From Solirhodobacter olei (GTDB lineage: Bacteria; Pseudomonadota; Alphaproteobacteria; Rhodobacterales; Rhodobacteraceae), in assembly GCF_004010155.1 (NCBI RefSeq), contig NZ_RRYH01000019.1, positions 62,001 through 126,000 of the forward strand: a DNA stretch of 64,000 nt, in the 5' to 3' direction. The translations under genes were made by a program, and so were the position numbers. Every line of letters starts with the position of its first letter. Within the stretch, counting starts at the first letter, position 1. This document shows positions 15,397-22,340 of the stretch, in pieces. Under the pieces are notes generated by a model that was not told the origin of the DNA, searched no databases, and saw nothing but the letters and a program-made list of their open reading frames with translations.

Positions 15397-18213
15397 TCAC
15401 ATCTCCTGCCGTCGGCCATCGGGGTCGAACGACACATGGTTCATCACCTGTGCGGCGACGAGCGTCCCGTTGCGGCATTTCGCCGTCACTTGCGTGCCTT
15501 CGACCGCATCCTCTGGGTGGACGTAGCCGAGTGCTACCGCGCGGCCGAGCGTTGGGGATTGCGCAATGGAGGTCACATGCCCGACCGGCGTGCCCTTCCG
15601 CAGGATAAGGCAACTTTCTCCCGGCAGTTTCCCCCCCTCAGGAAAGCGGAGTCCCACCAGCCGCCGGGAGAGCCCGAGTCGTTGGCGCATCTCCAGCGCC
15701 CGCTTCCCAACGAAGAAGGGCTTTCTGCGCGAGATCGCCCAGCCCATACCGAGCTCGTCCGGCGTCGTCAGTGCATCGGTATCCTGGCCGATGATGATAT
15801 GGCCCTTTTCAAGCCGCAGGATGCGCGAGGCCTCAAGTCCATAGGGCAGGAGTCCCTCCGCCTTTCCTGCCTCGGTTAGCGCCTCCCAGAGCGGCACCGC
15901 GCGGCTAGCTGGGCAGTGCAGCTCCACGCTCACCTCGCCGGTGAAGCCGATGCGCATCGCGCGGACTGGCACGCCGGCCACCTCGCCCTCGCGGCCGTGG
16001 AGATGGGGGAAGGCCGCCGTCGAAAGGTCGAAGCTGCTCCCTGCCGCCTGCAGTATCGCCCGCGCCCGGGGACCGGTGACGTTGATTGCGGCGAAGGCGG
16101 AGGTGAGGTTTGCCACATCCACCTTCATCCGCCACTGGGCGTTCCAGAAGAGCATGTCAGCATAGACCCGGGCGACGGCGCCGGTGGTCGCGGTGACGTA
16201 GTAGCGGTCCTCCGCCATCCGGAAGGCCACGCCGTCGTCGATGACGGTGCCCATCTCGTTCAGCATCAGGCAGTAGCGCACCCGACCTATGGGTTGGTTC
16301 GCATGCGCCATGGTGTAGAGCCGGTCGAGGAAGGCGCCGGCCTCCGGCCCCCGCAACTCCAGCTTGCCGAGGGTGGAGACATCGAGCATCCCGGCGGCTT
16401 GGCGGACCGCCGCCACCTCGTCTGCCACGTCGCCGTACTGGAACGGCCGCCACCATGCGCCGGCCGGCTGCATCCGCGCGCCGAGCGCAAGGTGGCGACC
16501 GTGGAGCGCTGTCCGCCGCTCCACCGGGGCATCACCTGCGGCGAGGAGGCCGAGCGGCTCGGGCCCCACCGGCGGGCGCGCCGTCGTCACCCCAACTTCG
16601 CCTACCGTCCGCCCGGTCGCCTGGGCGAGGATGCGCGCGGCTGCAGCGGCGGAGTGGCGGCCCTGGCTCGGCCCCATGCCGAGGGTAGAGAAGCGCTTGA
16701 GCAGTTCCAGCTCGCCGTAGCCCTCCTGCACGGTGTGGATTAGATCCTTCACCTGCAGATCTTCGTCGAGGTCGACGAAATCGCGCCCCTTCGGATGCGC
16801 AGCGACGGGCAGGGCGAAGGCCCCTGGCGCCGTCTCCGGCGCAGGTTCAGGTGCCGGCGCAGGACCACCAAGCCGGGCGAGCGCCTCGAGCGCCGCCCGC
16901 GCCCCGTCGGCCCGCGCTGCCTCGGCCCCGCCCCGGCCGTTCACCGCCCCGGCGAGGCCCAGTGGCCCTTCGGGCAGCGACAGCCGGAAGCGGCCAGTGG
17001 CCTCGTCATGTCCGAGCCGCGCGCCCGCCTGGCAGGGGAGCTGCCAGGCGGGCACCTCGCCCGCCGAGACCGCAAGCAGGTCGCAATCAATCCAGCGCCC
17101 ACCTACGCGCACGGCCTTCAGATGCCGCCGGCCGCGCGCCTCCTCGACCGTCGCTCGGATCACCTCCACCCCGCGCCGGCGGAGCACCGCGGCCATCTGG
17201 CCGCCGCTGCCGCCCGGCCGTGGATCGGCCAGCGCCGCCAGCTCGACGCCCGCCTCGGCGAGGTCCAGTGCCACGCGGTAACCCTCCGGCTCGGTCGCTA
17301 GTACCACCGCGCGCCGGCCCGGGCGCACGGCGTAGTGCGCCATGAGCCGCTGCGCTGCGCTGCCGAGGAGGATCCCAGGCAGGTCGTTGTTGCGGAAGAC
17401 GGGCGGCTGGCCGATCGCTCCGGTCGCGAAGATCACCTGCCGCGCCCGTGTACGCCAGAGCCGCCCGTCCCGGATCAGCGGCAGCCAGTTGTCCTCGAAC
17501 CAGCCGTTGCAGGTTGTCTTCCGCATCAGCCGCAGCCCCGGCGCCGCTTCGACCCGGGCGAGCAGGCCGGGGAGCGCCGCCGCCCCCTCCCGCTGCCAGG
17601 TTGCCGCGCCGCCGGGCATTGTGTTCTCGTCGCAGAGGATTACGTCGGCCCCGGCCTCCGCCGCCGTCACCGCGGCCGAGAGCCCGGCGAGCCCGCCGCC
17701 AACCACGAGGAGGTCGCAGTGGAGATGCGCGGCGATGAACTCCCCGCCGGTCGCGGCCGGTTCGATGGTGCCGAGACCGGCGCGGCGGCGGATCATCGGC
17801 TCCCAGACCCGCAGGAAGGCGTCCTTCCCCGGGCCCATGAAACTGCGGTAGTAGAAGCCCACCGGCAGGAATCGCCCCAGCAGGTCGAGCACCGCTCCCC
17901 GATCCCGGGCAAGCGAGCCCGAGACGTTCTGCGCACGAACCTCCAGCCCCTCGCAGAGTGCCACCCGCTCGGCCAGCATGTTGGGCTGACCGGGAAGTTG
18001 GACGAGCGTATTGGCCTCGGCCCCCGCCATGGACAGGATGCCGCGCGGCCGATGATACTTGAAGGAGCGCGAGAGCATCCACTGCCCGTCGGCCGCCAGC
18101 GCGCTCGCTATGCTGTCGCCCGCGAAGCCCATCACCTCGCGCCCCTCGAAGCGGAAACGTAGCGGCCGGGTGCGGTCGATCCGCGTGCCCCAAGGCTCCG
18201 GCAGCCGGCTCAT
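15397..18213 (-). CDS. soxA: Sarcosine oxidase alpha subunit family protein
   Basis: A large (938 aa) alpha subunit. An N-terminal 2Fe-2S_4-like fold includes FKYHRPRGI and lacks Fe-S cysteines, as is normal for this enzyme. Then come the NAD-binding Rossmann domain LVVGGGLAGLSAA (about residue 170), a central CLGMG-like FSTLGMGPSQGRHS, and a C-terminal GcvT domain (about 580-930) that binds tetrahydrofolate and forms 5,10-methylene-THF. It overlaps soxD by 4 nt. The complex oxidises sarcosine or a related secondary N-methyl amine to the amino acid with H2O2 release. The GMGPSQGRH segment differs from the usual sarcosine-oxidase sequence and is closer to opine-oxidase-like relatives, so another N-substituted amino acid may be the substrate. 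Confidence 0.88.
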   Translation of the reverse strand: MSRLPEPWGTRIDRTRPLRFRFEGREVMGFAGDSIASALAADGQWMLSRSFKYHRPRGILSMAGAEANTLVQLPGQPNMLAERVALCEGLEVRAQNVSGSLARDRGAVLDLLGRFLPVGFYYRSFMGPGKDAFLRVWEPMIRRRAGLGTIEPAATGGEFIAAHLHCDLLVVGGGLAGLSAAVTAAEAGADVILCDENTMPGGAATWQREGAAALPGLLARVEAAPGLRLMRKTTCNGWFEDNWLPLIRDGRLWRTRARQVIFATGAIGQPPVFRNNDLPGILLGSAAQRLMAHYAVRPGRRAVVLATEPEGYRVALDLAEAGVELAALADPRPGGSGGQMAAVLRRRGVEVIRATVEEARGRRHLKAVRVGGRWIDCDLLAVSAGEVPAWQLPCQAGARLGHDEATGRFRLSLPEGPLGLAGAVNGRGGAEAARADGARAALEALARLGGPAPAPEPAPETAPGAFALPVAAHPKGRDFVDLDEDLQVKDLIHTVQEGYGELELLKRFSTLGMGPSQGRHSAAAAARILAQATGRTVGEVGVTTARPPVGPEPLGLLAAGDAPVERRTALHGRHLALGARMQPAGAWWRPFQYGDVADEVAAVRQAAGMLDVSTLGKLELRGPEAGAFLDRLYTMAHANQPIGRVRYCLMLNEMGTVIDDGVAFRMAEDRYYVTATTGAVARVYADMLFWNAQWRMKVDVANLTSAFAAINVTGPRARAILQAAGSSFDLSTAAFPHLHGREGEVAGVPVRAMRIGFTGEVSVELHCPASRAVPLWEALTEAGKAEGLLPYGLEASRILRLEKGHIIIGQDTDALTTPDELGMGWAISRRKPFFVGKRALEMRQRLGLSRRLVGLRFPEGGKLPGESCLILRKGTPVGHVTSIAQSPTLGRAVALGYVHPEDAVEGTQVTAKCRNGTLVAAQVMNHVSFDPDGRRQEM

Positions 18214-18467
18214 TCAGCCTCTCCGGGATCGAAGGTCCGCAGGACGCGATTGGTCACGATGTCGCGCTCGGCCAGGAAGAAGTAATTGGAGGGGACATGC
18301 CGCCACCATTCGACGACGACCCCCGGCTGGTTCTCGGCCTGGAAGAGGTAGCGCGCCCAGTCGGCATCGCTCGCCACCTCCGGGTCGGGTGCCTCACGCA
18401 TCGGGCCGAAGGACTGGAACTCATCAATGTTGCGCGGGCCGTTCATCGGGCAGGTCAGGATCTTCAT
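18210..18467 (-). CDS. soxD: Sarcosine oxidase delta subunit, variant lacking zinc-site cysteines
   Basis: This 85-aa protein lies between soxB and soxA, as delta subunits do, and overlaps soxA by 4 nt. It starts MKILTCPMNGPRNIDEF. Canonical delta subunits have CPxCG near the N-terminus and a second HxxxC site that together hold zinc. Here the second cysteine of the first pair is Asn (CPMNG), and the later site reads WWRHVPSNYFF with no cysteine. Only one Cys and one His of the site remain. This appears to be a family variant rather than decay, because the rest of the frame is intact and well conserved in style. Confidence 0.85.
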   Translation of the reverse strand: MKILTCPMNGPRNIDEFQSFGPMREAPDPEVASDADWARYLFQAENQPGVVVEWWRHVPSNYFFLAERDIVTNRVLRTFDPGEAE

Positions 18468-18474
18468 GTGGGCC

Positions 18475-19716
18475 TCAATGGCTCGCCGCCGTCGCGCCCA
18501 TCTCGTTCAGCAGCCGGAAACTGCCGAAGCGGGCGAGGGCGAAGGGCTTCAGGATCGCCGGCACCCGGCCGGTGGCGATGGTCTCGGCCATCCGCTTGCC
18601 GGCGACGGGCGTGGCCTTGAACCCCCAGGTGCCCCAGCCGCAGTCGAGCCAAAGATTCTCAACCGGGCTCGCCCCCATAATCGGGCTGTAGTCGGGCGTC
18701 ATGTCGGTGATGCCAGCCCATTGCCGGGTGAGTTGGACGGATTTCAGGAAGGGGAAGAGATGCACCGCCCCGGCCGCCAGATGCTCCTTCATGTCGAGCG
18801 TCGAGCGGGTGGAATAGAGCTGGTAGGGATCCGAGCCACCGCCGATCACCACCTCGCCCCGGTCGGTCTGCACGAGATAGGTGTGCAGGCTCACCGACGA
18901 GACGAGATTGTGCAGGAAGGGCTTCAGCGGCTGGGTCACCATCGCCTGGAGCGGGAAGTTGCGGATCGGGAGTTCCACCCCCGCTTTCAGCGCCACCGGA
19001 TAGTTCATCCCGCCGCAGGCGATCAGCACGTTCCCGCATCCGATCCGCCCACGGTTGGTGAGCACGGCGCCGATCCGCTCGCCCACCCGTTCGAAGGCCA
19101 GCACCTCCGTCCGCTGGTGGAGCTCCACACCCCGCCGCGCCGCCTGAGAGGCATAGCCCCAGGCCACGGCATCGTGGCGTGCGGTGCCGCCATCAGCGTG
19201 CCAGAGCCCGCCGACGATTTCCAGCGCGCCACCGTAGTCCATGTGCAGAAGTGGCGCGAGCGCCTCCACCCCCTTGGTGTCCACCACCTCGATCCGGGTG
19301 CCGAGATGCCGGCCCATCTCCGCACGCAAATGGAAGCTCCGAAGCGTCGCTTCGCTGTGTGCGAGCGTGAGCTGACCGCGCTGCGAGAACATCACATTGA
19401 AGTCGAGCTCGCGGCTCATCTCCTCGAAGAGCTGCACGCCCTCGCGGTAGAAGGCTATCCCCTCCGGGGTGATGTAGTTCGACCGGATCGTGGTTGTGTT
19501 GCGCGCGGTGTTGCCACCCGCCAGCCAACCCTTTTCCAGCACCGCGACCGAGCGGATGCCGTGATAGCGCGACAGGTAATAGGCGCAGGCGAGCCCGTGG
19601 CCGCCGCCGCCGACGATCACAACGTCATAGGCGGGGCGCAGATCCGGCGTCGGCGGCAGATCGCCGCGGACCGGGTAGCGCCGGCTAAGCCCGTATTTCA
19701 GAAGCCTCAGCGGCAC
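18475..19716 (-). CDS. soxB: Sarcosine oxidase beta subunit
   Basis: A DAO-fold flavoprotein of 413 aa, with dinucleotide motif VVIVGGGGHGLACA (about residues 32-45), GNTARNTTTIRSNY in the flavin region, and C-terminal WAGITDMTPDYSPIMG and CGWGTWGFKATP. The beta subunit carries the noncovalent FAD and the covalently bound FMN interface and oxidises the secondary amine. The start is GTG at 19716, directly after the stop of the MmgE/PrpD gene (19718). It is the second gene of the eight-gene leftward operon. Confidence 0.9.
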   Translation of the reverse strand: MPLRLLKYGLSRRYPVRGDLPPTPDLRPAYDVVIVGGGGHGLACAYYLSRYHGIRSVAVLEKGWLAGGNTARNTTTIRSNYITPEGIAFYREGVQLFEEMSRELDFNVMFSQRGQLTLAHSEATLRSFHLRAEMGRHLGTRIEVVDTKGVEALAPLLHMDYGGALEIVGGLWHADGGTARHDAVAWGYASQAARRGVELHQRTEVLAFERVGERIGAVLTNRGRIGCGNVLIACGGMNYPVALKAGVELPIRNFPLQAMVTQPLKPFLHNLVSSVSLHTYLVQTDRGEVVIGGGSDPYQLYSTRSTLDMKEHLAAGAVHLFPFLKSVQLTRQWAGITDMTPDYSPIMGASPVENLWLDCGWGTWGFKATPVAGKRMAETIATGRVPAILKPFALARFGSFRLLNEMGATAASH

Positions 19717-19717
19717 G

Positions 19718-21097
19718 TCAGGCCCCGGCCGGAGCGTAGAGATGGTGGGCGAGATCCGCGAACCGGCTTTCCGGAGCCATGAGGGCCAGCGCCGCGTCGC
19801 GGATCGCCCCGGCCCGCACTTGGCCCACGACCGGCGCGGCGAAATCCATGAACTTCGCGATCACCTCGTCGCGCGTCGTCGGAGCCTCCGGCCCGCCACG
19901 GGCATGGGTGTCGCCGGAGCGGAGCACGCGCCCGTCGGTGAGGGTGATCGTCACATCGGCCCAGCGTCCGGTGGGGAAGCGCGCCTCGTGCCGGGGCTCC
20001 TCGCGCACGGAGATCTTGGGCAAGAAGGCCGCCACGTCGGGATCGCTCAGCCCCACGCCCGAAATCTGCTCCACCCCGATCCGCCGGTACACGGCCATGG
20101 CGGCCACCGCGAAGGGCAGGCTGTACTGCGCTTTCGACGTAGTGTCCGGCATCCCGGGGAAGAGTTGCGCGGCGTTGTGAAAGGTCGCCACCTCTACCGC
20201 CGCGATACCCTCGGGGTGCAGATCTTCCGCCAGCACCAGCGCCCGCGTCGCGTCGATGGCCGCATGAGCCCAGCGGCAGATCGGGTAGGGCTTCACGTAC
20301 TGGTGCTGCATCTGCCAGAAGGCCCCAAGGTCGGCCCAGTACTCCGCCACCTCCGGCGCCTCCACCGTGATCGCAGGCGCGCCGGTAAAGCCGCGCTCGG
20401 CCATAACCGCGGCCGTAAGGCCGACCAGCACACCCCAGCCGGAGCCGTCGTGCAGCATGGTCGGCGTCGCTATCTCGCGCATCATCTGGCTGCGGGGGCC
20501 GTGGTATTCCGCGATCCCCAGCGCCTCGCGCAGCTCGCGCGCCGTCATCCCACGCAGCCGCGCCGCCATCGCCGCAACGCCGAGCGCGTTCCAGGCGCCC
20601 GAGGTGTGGTAATCGCTCACCGTCGCATGCAACGCAATCGCCGCGCGCCCGGCGACCTCGTAGCAGGTGATGAGCGCGGCAAGCGCCGCCGGCCCGCTCA
20701 GCTCCGGCATCCCCTCGGCCAGCGCGGCAAGCGCCGGCATGGCGACCACGCCGATATGCCCCTTCGTCGGGTTGTAGCCATCGTGGCCGTCGAGGTTGTC
20801 GGTCTGCGTTGCCGCGGCGAAAGCCGCGCCGGCGAGGCTCACACGCCGCCCGTCGAAGAGCATCCGCGCCGGGATTGCCCCTGGCCCCGCGCCGTATAGG
20901 AGGCAGGCCGTCTCGCGTGCGATGATACCGGCCTCCATCGGCCCCGCCGCGATGACGATGCCGAGCGTGTCGAGGAAGGCGAGCGCCGCCGCCGCCATCA
21001 CAGGCTCGGGGAAAGCCTCAGCGGGCCGGCCGAGCGTGAAGCACGTGAGCCGTTCAAGCGCTGTTTCTGCCGCGCTCGTGCCGCCGGTGTCCGCCAT
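19718..21097 (-). CDS. MmgE/PrpD family protein
   Basis: The 459-aa product belongs to the MmgE/PrpD fold. It has FLDTLGIVIAAG near the N-terminus, QTDNLDGHDGYN and GHIGVVAMPALAALAE in the active-site region, and a C-terminal domain with GTHARGGPEAP-like residues. Characterised members are 2-methylcitrate dehydratase, cis-aconitate decarboxylase and iminodisuccinate epimerase, so the family covers several acid substrates. It is the first gene of the operon and faces the LysR gene across 152 bp. Position with sox and DapA-like genes suggests action on a dicarboxylate or imino acid intermediate, not propionate metabolism. The latter would need prpB/prpC, which are absent. Confidence 0.88.
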   Translation of the reverse strand: MADTGGTSAAETALERLTCFTLGRPAEAFPEPVMAAAALAFLDTLGIVIAAGPMEAGIIARETACLLYGAGPGAIPARMLFDGRRVSLAGAAFAAATQTDNLDGHDGYNPTKGHIGVVAMPALAALAEGMPELSGPAALAALITCYEVAGRAAIALHATVSDYHTSGAWNALGVAAMAARLRGMTARELREALGIAEYHGPRSQMMREIATPTMLHDGSGWGVLVGLTAAVMAERGFTGAPAITVEAPEVAEYWADLGAFWQMQHQYVKPYPICRWAHAAIDATRALVLAEDLHPEGIAAVEVATFHNAAQLFPGMPDTTSKAQYSLPFAVAAMAVYRRIGVEQISGVGLSDPDVAAFLPKISVREEPRHEARFPTGRWADVTITLTDGRVLRSGDTHARGGPEAPTTRDEVIAKFMDFAAPVVGQVRAGAIRDAALALMAPESRFADLAHHLYAPAGA

Positions 21098-21122
21098 TTT
21101 GCGCCGCTCCCTGCAGATCGCG

Positions 21123-21193
21123 CCCCAAAATTAATTCGAGACCATGCCTAACGCACGAAATTCAATCAGGGAGCGTGCCCAAATATTTTGGGG
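21123..21193. promoter_or_regulatory. Candidate LysR operator region between prpD-type and lysR genes
   Basis: The 152-bp divergent gap is AT-richer than its surroundings. It holds an inverted repeat, CCCAAA-TAT-TTTGGG, at 21178-21192. A related half, CCCCAAAATTAATT, lies at 21123-21136, about 55 bp away. Paired dyads of this kind in a divergent LysR promoter are typical binding sites. Confidence 0.5.
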
Positions 21194-21249
21194 CCATGGA
21201 GATGAGTGAAACGATTGATGGCCCATCACGACAGAGCTAGGATCAGCCC

Positions 21250-22158
21250 ATGAAGCCGCCAGCCCCGCTCAACCATATCCGCTCGTTCGAGGCCGCCGCC
21301 CGGCATCTAAGCTTCACCGCTGCGGCGGAGGAACTCGGCTATACTCAGGCCGCGATCTCCAGCCACGTCCGAGCGCTCGAGCATTACATCGGTCGCCAGC
21401 TCTTCCATCGCAACCCCCGCAGCCTCAAGCTTACCGAGATGGGTGAGGCTTTCCTTCCCACGCTGCGCCCCGCGCTCGACCAGATCGACCACGCGACCGA
21501 GGCCATCGTCGCCTCCGCCCGCAACCGTACAGTGGTGGTCTCCTGTCCGATGAGCCTGGCCGAGAACTGGCTCGCTGGCTGCCTTGCCGAATACCGTCGG
21601 GCGCATCCCGAGATCGAGGTAGTCCTGCACGGAACGATCTGGGAGGACTTGGGCGAGCAGGCGGCCGATATCACGCTTTCGATCCGTCGTGAGGACGACC
21701 GGCTGCACGGCGGAATACGACTCTGGGACGATCAGCTGACGCTCCTTTGCGCGCCGCGCCTACTTGAGGGGCCGCAAGCGATCCGCGAGACAGTCGACGT
21801 GCTGCGCCACGACTGGATCTTCGTGCTAGGCCGGCAGGAGTACTGGCACAGCATGGCCGCCGCGCTCGGCATCGACAGCGGAGGGCACGACAAGGCGCTG
21901 TCGACCAACGCCTCCAATATCGCGCTGGAACTGGCCGCCACCGGCTGCGGCCTGATCGCGACCCAGCGGTCCCTGGCCCTGACTTATCTCGAGCGCGGCC
22001 TACTGGCCGAGCCGTTCCCGGGCATCCGCCCACCGAGCCCTTGGACCTATTATCTGTTCGGCAGCCAGCTGTCCAAGGGAAGCGTGGTGCGCAACGTCAG
22101 GCACTGGATCTTGGAATGCGCGCGCAGCGCCTTTGCCACCCCCCCAAGCGCCGTGTGA
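21250..22158 (+). CDS. LysR-family regulator (GcvA-like)
   Basis: A 302-aa regulator with an N-terminal winged helix-turn-helix (LSFTAAAEELGYTQAAISSHV, about residues 20-40, RQLFHRNPRSLKLTE after it) and a periplasmic-binding-like effector domain. It is divergent from the eight-gene sox/MttB operon, so it most likely senses that pathway's substrate or an intermediate and activates the operon. No other regulator is close to that operon. Confidence 0.88.
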   Translation: MKPPAPLNHIRSFEAAARHLSFTAAAEELGYTQAAISSHVRALEHYIGRQLFHRNPRSLKLTEMGEAFLPTLRPALDQIDHATEAIVASARNRTVVVSCPMSLAENWLAGCLAEYRRAHPEIEVVLHGTIWEDLGEQAADITLSIRREDDRLHGGIRLWDDQLTLLCAPRLLEGPQAIRETVDVLRHDWIFVLGRQEYWHSMAAALGIDSGGHDKALSTNASNIALELAATGCGLIATQRSLALTYLERGLLAEPFPGIRPPSPWTYYLFGSQLSKGSVVRNVRHWILECARSAFATPPSAV

Positions 22159-22340
22159 AAGGGCTCTTCGCCTGGGCGGCTGATCGTGCCCTTTGAACAG
22201 TCAGGACAATGCGGCTGCTGCCGTTCAACCTCTAACGGCCCAGGAAAATATCTCCCTATTCTAGACTCAAAGGCCGGACTGACTCATCGTTAATCGGATT
22301 CCACTGATGCGGGAACTGAACACACAGCGATCGGGGGCTG

